Source: an uncultured Opitutia bacterium (GTDB taxonomy: Bacteria; Verrucomicrobiota; Verrucomicrobiia; Opitutales; Opitutaceae). From it: 50,858 nucleotides of DNA. A model generated the notes under the pieces. It saw nothing but the letters and a program-made list of their open reading frames with translations, made no database searches and was not told the origin of the DNA. Made by a program: the position numbers and the translations under genes. Positions 19,443 to 27,690 of the stretch are shown in pieces (position 1 is the first letter of the stretch; the number at the start of each line of letters is the position of its first letter). The stretch spans positions 1 through 50,858 of the forward strand of contig CAIKHO010000016.1 of the NCBI GenBank assembly GCA_903827245.1, read 5' to 3'.

Positions 19443-22361
19443 ATGCCCCCTGAAAAATTTCGGCGTGCCACCGGCTGCTCCCTTCTCGCCATTCTCCTCG
19501 GCTCGGTTTCGCTCCTCGCCCAGGACCGTCCTGTCTCGCTGGCCGGCGACTGGCGTTTCGCGCTCGATCGCGGCGACGCCGGCGTGAAGGAGCAGTGGTT
19601 CAATCGTGACCTCACGGACAAGATCAAGCTGCCCGGCATTCTCCAGGCGCAGGGTTACGGCGATGACATCAGCCCGGCCACGCCGTGGGTGACCACGCTC
19701 GGCGATGCGTGGTGGAAGCTCCAGCCGGCCGCCCTGCGGGATCATTTTTCGCAGCCCGGTCATGTCGAGGTACCTTTCATCGCCCAGCCCCCACGGCATT
19801 ACCTCGGGGCGGCGTGGTACCAGCGCGATCTCGTGATTCCCGTCGCCTGGAAAAGTCATCGGGAGGTACTGTTCCTCGAGCGCGCACACTGGGAAACCAC
19901 CGTCTGGATCGATGACCAGCCCTACGCTTCGAACAACAGCCTCGTTGCCCCGCATGTCACGGATCTCGGCGTGCTCACGCCCGGCAAGCACCGCCTCAGC
20001 ATCCGCATCGACAACCGGCAGATCGTGCGCGATCCCGCCAACGACGGGCACGGGGTCGACTCGCACAGCGTCTCCGACTCCCTCGGCGCCACCTGGAACG
20101 GCATCGTTGGCCGCATCGAACTGGCCGCGACCAACCCGGTGTGGATCGATGACGTGCAGGCGTTTCCCGATGTCGCGAAGAAGTCGGTGCGCCTCAAGGT
20201 GAAGATCGCCAGCCTCACGTCGCAGCCTGGCTCGGGCACGCTGTCGGCTGGATCCACGTCCCTCGCGGTGACGTGGCAGGGCACCGGCGGCGAGGCCGAG
20301 CTCGAGGTGGCGCTTGGGGCCGACACACCGCTATGGGATGAATTTCACCCCAACCTCCAGCAGCTGAAGGTCACGCTCAACGGCACGGAAGTGGATGAGG
20401 CGAGGAGCGTCGCCTTCGGGCTTCGGGAAGTCACGCATGACGACAAGACCCTCCTGATCAACGGCCATGCCGTGAATCTGCGCACCACGCATTCCGGCGG
20501 CGATTTCCCACTCACGGGCTATCCGGCGACCGATGTCCCGTCGTGGAAAAAAATCTTCGAGGTCTGCAAAAATTACGGCCTGAACGGCATGCGCTTCCAC
20601 TCCTGGTGCCCGCCGGATGCCGCGTTCACGGCCGCCGACGAGCTGGGTTTCTACCTGCAGCCGGAGTGCGGCATGTGGAGCCCGTTCAACCCCGGCAGCG
20701 TTTACACCAAGCTGCTCGAGGACGAAACCGCACGGCTGCTGAAAGCCTTTGGCAACCATCCCTCCTTCATCCTGCTCTCGCCGAGCAACGAGCCGTCCGG
20801 ACGTTATCAGCTGGTCACGCCCAAGTGGGCGGCCGCCTGGTATGAAAAGGACAACCGCCGGCTCTATTCCGCCGGCACCGGCTGGAGCGATCCGGCGCAG
20901 GTGAACGGGGGAGCCCAGTTTGCCGCCCTCGTGCGCTTTGGCGGCGGGGAGTTGCGCAACACCTCCGGCTGGTTCGGCAAGGACTACCGCGCCGCGCTGG
21001 AGACCGCGCATATTCCCGTGCTCGCGCACGAAGTGGGGCAGTGGTGCGCCTATCCCGACTTCGACGTGATCAAGGAGTTCACGGGCTACCTGCGCCCGAG
21101 CAATTACGACATCTTCAAGTACATCGCGGAGCAGGAGGGTGTGCTCGACCAGAATCACGCGCTCGCGCAGGCCTCCGGGCGCTTCCAGCTCGCCTGCTAC
21201 AAGGAGGAGATCGAGGCCAATCTGCGCACGCCCGGCCTCGCGGGCTACCAGTTGCTCGACCTGCACGATTACCTCGGCCAGGGCACAGCGTTGATCGGGC
21301 TGGTCGATGCGTTCTGGACGCCGAAAAGCTACGTGACGGCCGCCGAGTTCCGACGCTTCAACGGCACGACGGTGCCATTGGCCCGCCTCGCCAAGCGCAT
21401 TTATACCACGGCGGACAGTTTCAGTTCGGACGTCGAGATCTACCACTTTGGCGAGAAGCCGATCCCACAGGCCCAACCCTATTGGAAGATTCTCGATGCC
21501 GCGGGCCGCACGGCTGCGCAAGGTGGATGGCCGGCCCGCGACATACCGATCGGCAAGAACATCCCCCTCGGCCAGGTCGCGGCGGACTTGGCGAAGCTCA
21601 GGGCGCCGGCCGCCTACCGGCTGGTGGTCGGCCTGCAGGGCACCGCGATCGAAAACGACTGGAATTTCTGGCTCTACCCGGCGCAGGTGGACCCGGCGGT
21701 CCCGTCGGGTGTGCTGCTGACGGACGATTGGGCGGCCGCCGAAAAGTCCCTCGCGGCCGGCGGCAAGGTGCTGTTCACCCCGCGCGCGGTGGATCTCGAT
21801 CCGGCGCGGAGCCCGCCGATGAAGAACGTGCCGGTCTTCTGGAACATCCAGATGACGGTCCGTCCCCCGCGCAATCCGACGGCGAGGTTCGATGCGATGC
21901 TGGGCCTGCTCTGCGAGCCACGGCACCCGGCGCTGGCGGGCTTTCCCACGGAGGCAAACTGTGACTGGCAGTGGACCCCGGTCATCAACGACGTGAAGTC
22001 GATCAACCTCGCCGGCGCGCCGCGCGAGTTGAAGCCCATCGTGGCCGCCATCGATGACTGGAACCGCAACTGGCGGCTCGGGGTGATCTTCGAGTGCAAA
22101 GTCGGCCCGGGCAATCTGCTCGTCTCGGCCATCAATCTCCAGGACCCGAATGCCGCGGCCGGGGTGCAGCAGCTGAGACGCTCGCTGCTCGACTACATGG
22201 CGGGCGGCAAATTCCGGCCAGAGACCAGCCTCAAGCTGGAGGACGTGCGCAAGCTCTGGACCGCGCCCGCGGCCGCGCCCGTTCCGGCATCAGGCCCCCG
22301 CTCGCTCGATCCGGATCTGGACGATGGCTCCGGGCGTCCGGCAGCAGCAAAAAAAATCTAG
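19443..22361 (+). CDS. secreted glycoside hydrolase family 2 enzyme
   Basis: The 972-residue product starts at ATG 19443, giving a signal peptide (MPPEKFRRATGCSLLAILLG...LLAQ). The open frame reaches back to 19290, overlapping the previous gene, but those residues look non-coding. The order is GH2 sugar-binding jelly roll (SLAGDWRFALDRGD, AAWYQRDLVIP, HWETTVWIDD), Ig-like domain, then TIM barrel. Candidate catalytic residues are the acid/base E450 in SPSNEPSG and the nucleophile E530 in VLAHEVGQW. A C-terminal region with VLLTDDWAAAEKSLAAGGKVLF looks like a flavodoxin-type or GATase-like add-on. The substrate cannot be read from sequence; the neighbouring PL26-like gene suggests plant cell-wall glycans. 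Confidence 0.88.
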   Translation: MPPEKFRRATGCSLLAILLGSVSLLAQDRPVSLAGDWRFALDRGDAGVKEQWFNRDLTDKIKLPGILQAQGYGDDISPATPWVTTLGDAWWKLQPAALRDHFSQPGHVEVPFIAQPPRHYLGAAWYQRDLVIPVAWKSHREVLFLERAHWETTVWIDDQPYASNNSLVAPHVTDLGVLTPGKHRLSIRIDNRQIVRDPANDGHGVDSHSVSDSLGATWNGIVGRIELAATNPVWIDDVQAFPDVAKKSVRLKVKIASLTSQPGSGTLSAGSTSLAVTWQGTGGEAELEVALGADTPLWDEFHPNLQQLKVTLNGTEVDEARSVAFGLREVTHDDKTLLINGHAVNLRTTHSGGDFPLTGYPATDVPSWKKIFEVCKNYGLNGMRFHSWCPPDAAFTAADELGFYLQPECGMWSPFNPGSVYTKLLEDETARLLKAFGNHPSFILLSPSNEPSGRYQLVTPKWAAAWYEKDNRRLYSAGTGWSDPAQVNGGAQFAALVRFGGGELRNTSGWFGKDYRAALETAHIPVLAHEVGQWCAYPDFDVIKEFTGYLRPSNYDIFKYIAEQEGVLDQNHALAQASGRFQLACYKEEIEANLRTPGLAGYQLLDLHDYLGQGTALIGLVDAFWTPKSYVTAAEFRRFNGTTVPLARLAKRIYTTADSFSSDVEIYHFGEKPIPQAQPYWKILDAAGRTAAQGGWPARDIPIGKNIPLGQVAADLAKLRAPAAYRLVVGLQGTAIENDWNFWLYPAQVDPAVPSGVLLTDDWAAAEKSLAAGGKVLFTPRAVDLDPARSPPMKNVPVFWNIQMTVRPPRNPTARFDAMLGLLCEPRHPALAGFPTEANCDWQWTPVINDVKSINLAGAPRELKPIVAAIDDWNRNWRLGVIFECKVGPGNLLVSAINLQDPNAAAGVQQLRRSLLDYMAGGKFRPETSLKLEDVRKLWTAPAAAPVPASGPRSLDPDLDDGSGRPAAAKKI

Positions 22362-22675
22362 GCCGGAACAATGAGTTGAAGTCCTGTTTCGCTATGAAAC
22401 ATGCCGGACTTAAAGGTGGCCGCCGACCTCCGGGCGGCGGTAGGGGCGTTGCCTGACGACGCCCGGGCGCAGTCAAGCTGCGCCCCTCCGTAAAACCAAA
22501 TTGCACGCAAGCCAACCGTGCCCGGAGGTCACGGTCCACCTCGATCCAACTGCATGAGCCCGGCTAGGCGGCCTAACCCGAGCGAACTTCTTCCGATCGC
22601 TGCTGGACGTGCCGATGGTTACGGGGACGCAAGAAACGGCAGGCGCGGCATTGCGCCGCGCCTGCCGCGCGATTT
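22362..22675. other. 314-bp gene-less stretch with nested GC-rich hairpins
   Basis: No gene is seen. GGGCGCAG (22465-22472) pairs with CTGCGCCC (22478-22485) around a TCAAG loop. Outer AGGGGCG/CGCCCCT segments (22442-22488) and a GCCGCC...GGCGGC stem near 22420 suggest another palindromic repeat. The rest is featureless to the eye. Confidence 0.5.
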
Positions 22676-22858
22676 CTAGCGATTCTGCTGATGCACGGCG
22701 ACCAGGTCGTGACGAGCGTCCATCGGGGCGGGTGTGCTTGTGAGCCAGATCAGGGTGCAAAACACCCCGACGCAGCACAGAACAAAGACCGGTTCCGCCA
22801 GTGAGCGCCCGAGCGAATGCCGGGGCCCCTGGGAGCTGAGAGAGTAATATGTTTTCAT
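22676..22858 (-). CDS. possible small single-pass membrane protein
   Basis: A 60-residue frame begins MKTYYSLSSQGPRH and contains one clear hydrophobic helix at ~23-40 (PVFVLCCVGVFCTLIWL), followed by a short polar tail ending HQQNR. The charge pattern fits a small inner-membrane protein. There is no strong ribosome site in front and no recognised family. It is included because the composition is protein-like and it sits in an otherwise empty gap. It could be spurious. Confidence 0.4.
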   Translation of the reverse strand: MKTYYSLSSQGPRHSLGRSLAEPVFVLCCVGVFCTLIWLTSTPAPMDARHDLVAVHQQNR

Positions 22859-23012
22859 GCGCCCATTTTAATCCCATTGGGTGCGCACGGGTAGTTAAGG
22901 CCTCCGGCATACCTGCTAAGAAAACATCAATTCAACCCCGAAATGGCGGCCCACTGCGCAGTCAGGGGCCCGGTGAGCGTGCAGCAACCGGTCGCGAAGG
23001 AAGCCGCGGCCG

Positions 23013-23696
23013 CTATTTCCTGGCGTCGGGTGTGGCGGGGCGAGCGAACTCGATCTTGGCGACCAGATCGAGCAGGCGCTGGCGCAGCAGTTCGTCCTCC
23101 TCGGCGGTGGTCCGCTTGGTGCCCGACCGCTCGAGCACGTGCTCGGCGAGCTCGGAACTGATGACGAAGATGTAGCCGGACTTCACGAACACGAGGTTGC
23201 CTCGCTTGGCCACGACCGACTTGGGGTCGGCACTCGCCAGCGCTGCGCGCCCCGCGAACACCGAGCCGCCGGGGAGCAGCGTGTAGGTCAGAAGCGTGCC
23301 ATCGTTGAGCGAGGGGAGAAACCGGGCGCTTTCGATGCTGGCCCCCTCGTAGCGGCGGAGGAAATCCGGCATGACAAAATTCGTGAAGAAGTAGACGAGG
23401 TAGTCCTTCGGTCCGCGGGTGCTCAATTCCCAGCGCTGGGTCGCGTCCTGCGCGAAGGCCGCGATGCTGACGTGGAGGGAAAAGTCGTCCTCGAACGTCA
23501 CGACATTTTCCGTGTCCGTCACCGAGCCGCCGAGATCCGGCAGCACGGGCACCGGCACCTTGAACACGCCCGTGGGAGAAATATAGGTGCCGCCCTCCAC
23601 CTTGCCGGTCAGCGGCGGAGCCGCCGCCGCCGGCTGCGCCTGCAGGCCGGGCGTCATGGCCAGAAGGCAGAGGGCACAGAGCGACAGCCGTTTCAT
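23013..23696 (-). CDS. secreted/periplasmic protein of unknown function
   Basis: The 227-residue product starts at ATG 23696 with a signal peptide (MKRLSLCALCLLAMTPGLQAQ). A longer frame to 23768 would put 24 residues before it and overlap rsmA. The mature part has GGTYISPTGVFKVPVPVLPDLGG and later DDFSLHVSIAAFAQD and FFTNFVMPDFLRRYEGASI. It resembles beta-rich periplasmic proteins that start with a 'yhspdg.f.v..P' pattern, but no named family is assigned. It lies 32 bases after rsmA and is probably the last gene of the trpC-DUF5069-rsmA transcript. Confidence 0.8.
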   Translation of the reverse strand: MKRLSLCALCLLAMTPGLQAQPAAAAPPLTGKVEGGTYISPTGVFKVPVPVLPDLGGSVTDTENVVTFEDDFSLHVSIAAFAQDATQRWELSTRGPKDYLVYFFTNFVMPDFLRRYEGASIESARFLPSLNDGTLLTYTLLPGGSVFAGRAALASADPKSVVAKRGNLVFVKSGYIFVISSELAEHVLERSGTKRTTAEEDELLRQRLLDLVAKIEFARPATPDARK

Positions 23697-23728
23697 GCAA
23701 AAATTATTTATGGAGGTGGGACACGTTT

Positions 23729-24586
23729 TCAAGCGGCGGGTTGCACGCCGGATGCCAGTTTGATCCAAAGGTGAACGGGGATTTCCTCGGGCCGGCTTTG
23801 CGCGCTGAATCCTTCGACTTTCAGGACCGCCAGCCAGTCCGCGGCACCGGCGGCGACCTGGTTGCGGAGCAGGGCGCCGATCTGCTTGCGCCGTTGCTGG
23901 AAGCAGGCGCGGATGATTTTTTTCACGGGAGCGGGAAAGACAAATGGCGCGGACTTGCGCACAAGGTGCAGGAGGTAGGATTCGATCTTGGGCTGCGGAT
24001 AAAAGCAGCCGGCGGCGACCTTGTGACCGGGAGCGATGTCATAGGCCGCCTGCAGAAAGATGGAGATGGAACCGAAAAGCTTGGTGCCCGGACTGGCCGC
24101 GTAGCGCTGGGCGGCCTCCCGCTGCAGCATCAGGACGAGCCGCGAGGGCAGCGGACCGGCGAGAATGGCGTCCATCCAGGGCGTGGAGATCGCGTAGGGC
24201 AGGTTGGCCACGATCTTGAAATCGGGCAGTGTCCCGGAGCCCGCTCGCGCAGCACCCAGTCCGGCGATGGGTTGGTCCATCGCATCCGCCTCCAGCAAAT
24301 GGAGTCGTTCCGGAAACCGCGCGCCGAGCGTCGCGGCAAGGTGTTCATGGAGCACGCGGTCCTTCTCAACCGCCCAGACCTCCGCGCCCGCCTCCAGCAG
24401 CGCCGTGGTGAGCGTGCCGAGCCCGGGCCCAACCTCCACCACGGTGTCACCGGCGGATACCGCGGCCAGCTCCAGGGACTTCCGGACGATATTGCCGTCG
24501 ACGAGAAAGTTCTGGCCGAGAAACCGCTTGGGCTGGTGGCCCAGCTGGGCGAGCAGGTCGCGCGTGGCCGTGGGCGAGAGCGGCAT
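23729..24586 (-). CDS. rsmA: 16S rRNA dimethyladenosine transferase
   Basis: The 285-residue product dimethylates two adjacent adenines in the 3' terminal helix of 16S rRNA using S-adenosylmethionine during small-subunit maturation. The diagnostic N-terminus KRFLGQNFLVD, SAM-binding loop VVEVGPGLGTLTTALLEAG, and catalytic NLPY (within KIVANLPYAISTP) are present. The C-terminal helical domain follows (CFYPQPKIES, FQQRRKQIGALLRN). Length is normal for RsmA/KsgA. The gene follows the DUF5069 gene with a 3-base gap, so they are likely co-translated. Confidence 0.97.
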   Translation of the reverse strand: MPLSPTATRDLLAQLGHQPKRFLGQNFLVDGNIVRKSLELAAVSAGDTVVEVGPGLGTLTTALLEAGAEVWAVEKDRVLHEHLAATLGARFPERLHLLEADAMDQPIAGLGAARAGSGTLPDFKIVANLPYAISTPWMDAILAGPLPSRLVLMLQREAAQRYAASPGTKLFGSISIFLQAAYDIAPGHKVAAGCFYPQPKIESYLLHLVRKSAPFVFPAPVKKIIRACFQQRRKQIGALLRNQVAAGAADWLAVLKVEGFSAQSRPEEIPVHLWIKLASGVQPAA

Positions 24587-24589
24587 GGT

Positions 24590-25021
24590 TCAGGGCGCGC
24601 GGCCCTCGTCGACCTCGTAATAGTCGAAAAACGTGAGGAGGTCGGTCCGGTGGGCGAGGCCGCTGCCGGCCTTGTTCTGCTCGAGCGCCGCCGTGGCCTC
24701 GTCCCGCCAGCCGCGCTTGGCGGCGAAGCCGTTCCAGATCAGCACGTCGATGTCGTCGATCCCCCGTCCATGCAGCTGGCACCACGCCAGGATTTCCTCG
24801 TCGGTCCCGCCGGACAGGACGCGAGTCTTCAGCGCCTCATAGTCGATGCGCAGGAATCGGCAGAGCCGCCCGTCGAAACCCTTGCCGAGATATTCGTGAT
24901 GGTCGCCATGGAGCTCGCCCCGGGCATGCAGGCGGATCTTGTCGAGCGTGCGGGCGAAGAAATACAGGCCGCCCACCTTGATGAATGCGCTGACAGGTCG
25001 TTGCTTCATGGTGAAAATCAT
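24590..25021 (-). CDS. DUF5069 family protein
   Basis: The 143-residue product shows the DUF5069 pattern: FFARTLDKIRLHARGEL, YLGKGFDGRLCRFLRIDYEAL and GGTDEEILAWC. The family is small, soluble and of unknown function. The ATG at 25021 overlaps the trpC stop as ATGA, supporting coupled translation; a second in-frame ATG lies at 25009. It is placed between trpC and rsmA in one run. Confidence 0.88.
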   Translation of the reverse strand: MIFTMKQRPVSAFIKVGGLYFFARTLDKIRLHARGELHGDHHEYLGKGFDGRLCRFLRIDYEALKTRVLSGGTDEEILAWCQLHGRGIDDIDVLIWNGFAAKRGWRDEATAALEQNKAGSGLAHRTDLLTFFDYYEVDEGRAP

Positions 25022-25818
25022 CCGCGGCGAAAATCGGCGACCAGCGCGGCCGGGTCGGGCGCCCGCATGAGCGCCTCGCCGACCAGGATGGCGTGGGCGC
25101 CGGCGGCCCGGACGCGGGCGGCGTCGGCCCCGGTGGAAATACCGCTTTCGCTGACGGCAATGACATTGGCCGGAAACTGCGGAATGAGGCGCTCGCTCAG
25201 GGCGAGGTCCGTCTTGAAGATGGCGAGGTCCCGGTTGTTCACGCCGATGATCCGGGCGCCGTGGCCGACGGCCCGGGCCAGGTCGGCCTCGTTATGCACC
25301 TCGAACAGACTGTCGAGGCCGGCCGCCTGCGCGGCGGCAAACAAGGCGGTGATCGCCGCGTCGTCCAGGGCCCGGACAATGATGAGGATCGCGCTCGCCC
25401 CGGCCTCGCGCGCCTGTCGCACCTGCACTGGATGAACCATGAAGTCCTTGCGCAGGCAGGGGACAGCCGGCGGTTCGCTGCGGAAAAGCGCGGTGACCTC
25501 GACCAGGTCGTCGAGGCCGCCGCCGAAGTATTTTTCATCGGTCAGCACCGAAAGGGCGCTGGCGCCGGCAGAGCGGTATCGCTCCGCCTGGCGGTCGGCA
25601 GGCATGCCGAGGGCGATGGCCCCGGCCGAGGGCGAACGCCGCTTGATCTCAGCGATCACAGCCAGCCGGCCATCGTCGCGCCGCAAGGCCGAGGCGAATG
25701 ACGGCGGCCGTGGCAGCTTGGCGTTCAGTTCGGCCAGTTCAGCCACGGAAACCGGGCGGACCAGAGCGGCGATCTCCTGCCGCTTCCAGGCCATGATTTC
25801 GGTGAGCTTGTCGGACAT
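25018..25818 (-). CDS. trpC: indole-3-glycerol phosphate synthase
   Basis: The 266-residue TIM-barrel enzyme closes the indole ring in tryptophan synthesis, converting CdRP to indole-3-glycerol phosphate. It shows VIAEIKRRSPSAG (catalytic Lys), SVLTDEKYFGG, PCLRKDFMVHPVQV, IIGVNNRDLAIF and VSESGISTGADAARV, all standard for TrpC. Length is typical. No other trp gene lies nearby, so the pathway is dispersed in this genome. It heads the minus-strand run DUF5069, rsmA and the secreted protein. Confidence 0.97.
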   Translation of the reverse strand: MSDKLTEIMAWKRQEIAALVRPVSVAELAELNAKLPRPPSFASALRRDDGRLAVIAEIKRRSPSAGAIALGMPADRQAERYRSAGASALSVLTDEKYFGGGLDDLVEVTALFRSEPPAVPCLRKDFMVHPVQVRQAREAGASAILIIVRALDDAAITALFAAAQAAGLDSLFEVHNEADLARAVGHGARIIGVNNRDLAIFKTDLALSERLIPQFPANVIAVSESGISTGADAARVRAAGAHAILVGEALMRAPDPAALVADFRRG

Positions 25819-25826
25819 GGATCAAT

Positions 25827-25951
25827 ACGAAATACACGAAATCCACGAAAACCAGATCAGAATGGGGCGATCGATTTCACCGGTGAACCGGCAGTGGCGC
25901 CACAGTCCCCGCTGTCGCGCTGATTTTTTGGTGTATTTAGTGTATTTCGTG
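25827..25951. repeat. imperfect inverted repeat of CACGAAA-type units (family E)
   Basis: ACGAAATACACGAAATCCAC from 25827 mirrors the complement of 25927-25950 (GTGTATTTAGTGTATTTCGT within it) with about 3 mismatches. It occupies the divergent gap between trpC and mazG. A related CACGAAA-rich palindrome is at 43669-43752. Confidence 0.7.
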
Positions 25952-25966
25952 CGTTCTCCTCTGCGC

Positions 25967-26656
25967 ATGAGTGCGATCGACGATCTGCGGCAGACCATCG
26001 CGCGGCTGCGTGGGCCCGGGGGCTGCCCGTGGGACCAGGAACAGACCCACGCCACGCTCGTGCGCTGCCTGATTGACGAGGTGAGCGAGCTCATCGACAC
26101 CATCGACCGGCTGGACCTGCCGCACATGCGGGAGGAACTGGGCGACGTCCTGATCCAGGTCGTGTTTCACGCGCAGCTGGCGGAGGAGGCCGGACACTTC
26201 GACCTCGAGGCGGTGGCGCGCGAGGTGAACGAAAAACTGATCCGCCGCCACCCGCATGTCTTTGGCGAGGGCCGGCTCGATACCTCCGAGCAGGTCCTGG
26301 TGCAATGGGAGCAGATCAAGGCCCTGGAGAAAAAGAACGGGCTGCCCCCCTCGCAGGTCTTCAAGGATCTCCCGCCGCGCCTGCCCGCGCTGATGTTCGC
26401 CGAGGCAGTCTGGAAGCAGATCGAAAAAAAACAGCTGCCCGCGGACGGCGCGGTGGACAACGCCCAGGTGCAGGCACTCGGACGACACCTGACCGTGGAC
26501 ACCCTCGGACGGATGCTGTTCGAGATCACCGCGGCCAGTCGCGCTCAAGGCCTTGACCCCGAGGGCGCGCTGCGGCTGCACACGGCGAAGGTGATGGAGC
26601 AGGTCAAGCGGAACCTGGAGGCGGCCGGCCAACTTTCCCGTGCCCAGCCGGCCTAG
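25967..26656 (+). CDS. mazG: nucleoside triphosphate pyrophosphohydrolase
   Basis: The 229-residue cytoplasmic product hydrolyses NTPs or dNTPs to the monophosphates and pyrophosphate, as a house-cleaning enzyme. The conserved pattern is present: LRGPGGCPWDQEQTHATLV, the metal-binding EVSELIDTID and EELGDVLIQVVFHAQ, then HPHVFG. The C-terminal repeat (VWKQIEKKQ, GRMLFEITAASRAQGLDPEGALR) is also typical. ATG 25967 is the natural start; an open frame extends upstream through the palindrome. Its end overlaps the next gene's GTG start by 17 bases. Confidence 0.96.
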   Translation: MSAIDDLRQTIARLRGPGGCPWDQEQTHATLVRCLIDEVSELIDTIDRLDLPHMREELGDVLIQVVFHAQLAEEAGHFDLEAVAREVNEKLIRRHPHVFGEGRLDTSEQVLVQWEQIKALEKKNGLPPSQVFKDLPPRLPALMFAEAVWKQIEKKQLPADGAVDNAQVQALGRHLTVDTLGRMLFEITAASRAQGLDPEGALRLHTAKVMEQVKRNLEAAGQLSRAQPA

Positions 26657-27602
26657 AAGCGTCCGGGTGCCCGGGTCCGTCACCTCAGCCTGGTGGGTGC
26701 CCTTTGCAGATTTCCTCGCGAAGGAGCGGCGTTATTCGCGCTACACCTTGCGCAATTACCACCAGGCGTTCGACGATTTCTACCGCTGGCTGCAAGCGCG
26801 AGGGGCGTGGGAACGCGGCTTCGAGGCGCTGACACCCCGCGACCTGCGGGACTGGGTCATCGAGCGCCAGCGCGGGCTGGACGGCCTGCCGCGGCTCGAC
26901 CGGCGCACGCTGCACAACCATGCGTCCGCGCTCCGGGCGTTTTTCAAGTACTGGGCGAGGCATGGACGCGTGCAGCGCAATCCGCTGGCGGGCATGCCGC
27001 TGCCGAAGCTGGAGAAACGTCTCCCGCAATTCCTGACCGAGGAGCAAATGAAGGCGCTGTTGACCGGGCCGCAGCGTCTCCTTGAAAATCAGGGCATCGA
27101 TGCTTTTACCGCCTGGCGTGACCGGCTGGTGATGGAGCTGCTCTATGGCGGCGGACTGCGGGTGAGCGAGCTGGTCAACCTGAACCACGGGGACATCGAC
27201 CCGGAATCCGGCGTCGCGCGGGTGCTGGGCAAGGGCCGGAAGGAACGGCTTTGCCCGCTGGGCCAGGTGGCCGCCGCGGTGCTCCGTAAATTTCGCAACG
27301 AGTTCACCCGGGAGGCTGGTCCGGCTGCGCCAGTGGTGATCAATCCCAACCAAAGCCGCATGACCGTGCGTGCCGTGCAGCTCATGCTCAAGCGTTACCT
27401 CGCCCTGGCCGAGCTGCCGCTCGACCTGACGCCGCACAAGTTGCGGCACAGTTACGCCACCCACCTCCTGAATGCCGGCGCCGACCTGCGCCTCGTGCAG
27501 GAGTTGCTCGGCCACGCCAGCCTGGCGAGCACGCAGATCTACACGCACGTGAGTATCGCCCGGTTGAAGGACATCTACAACCACGCCCATCCGCGGGCGT
27601 GA
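26640..27602 (+). CDS. xerC: tyrosine recombinase of the XerC/XerD type
   Basis: The 320-residue product has an N-terminal SAM-like core-binding domain (FADFLAKERRYSRYTLRNYHQAFDDF) and a C-terminal catalytic domain. The active-site residues are visible: Arg in GGLRVSEL, Lys in GKGRKERL, HKLRH, the second His in LLGHASLAST, and Tyr in QIYTHV. Xer recombinases resolve chromosome dimers at dif; a housekeeping role fits because no phage genes lie nearby. XerC rather than XerD is a guess. The start is a GTG inside the end of mazG, implying a shared transcript. Confidence 0.92.
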   Translation: MPSRPRSVRVPGSVTSAWWVPFADFLAKERRYSRYTLRNYHQAFDDFYRWLQARGAWERGFEALTPRDLRDWVIERQRGLDGLPRLDRRTLHNHASALRAFFKYWARHGRVQRNPLAGMPLPKLEKRLPQFLTEEQMKALLTGPQRLLENQGIDAFTAWRDRLVMELLYGGGLRVSELVNLNHGDIDPESGVARVLGKGRKERLCPLGQVAAAVLRKFRNEFTREAGPAAPVVINPNQSRMTVRAVQLMLKRYLALAELPLDLTPHKLRHSYATHLLNAGADLRLVQELLGHASLASTQIYTHVSIARLKDIYNHAHPRA

Positions 27603-27618
27603 GGCGGACACCAGCCTG

Positions 27619-27678
27619 ACGGCGACCGGGAGGTCGCCGCTCCATCGCCGTAAACAGCCTCGTGACCTCGACTGCTAC
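27619..27678. repeat. compound palindromic repeat (family C hairpin plus family B half-site)
   Basis: GCGACCGGGAGGTCGC at 27622-27637 is identical to the core at 14901-14916. ACGGCGA (27619-27625) mirrors TCGCCGT (27645-27651). Next to it, 27655-27678 carries CAGCCTCGTGACCTC and GACTGCTAC, matching the right arm of the 7932-7987 palindrome with one change. Both lie between two convergent genes. Confidence 0.75.
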
Positions 27679-27690
27679 CTTCGAACGGAC

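Noticed and set aside
26640-27602. Phage or integron integrase
   Set aside because: No phage genes, attachment repeats or adjacent tRNA; sequence and length fit a housekeeping Xer recombinase.
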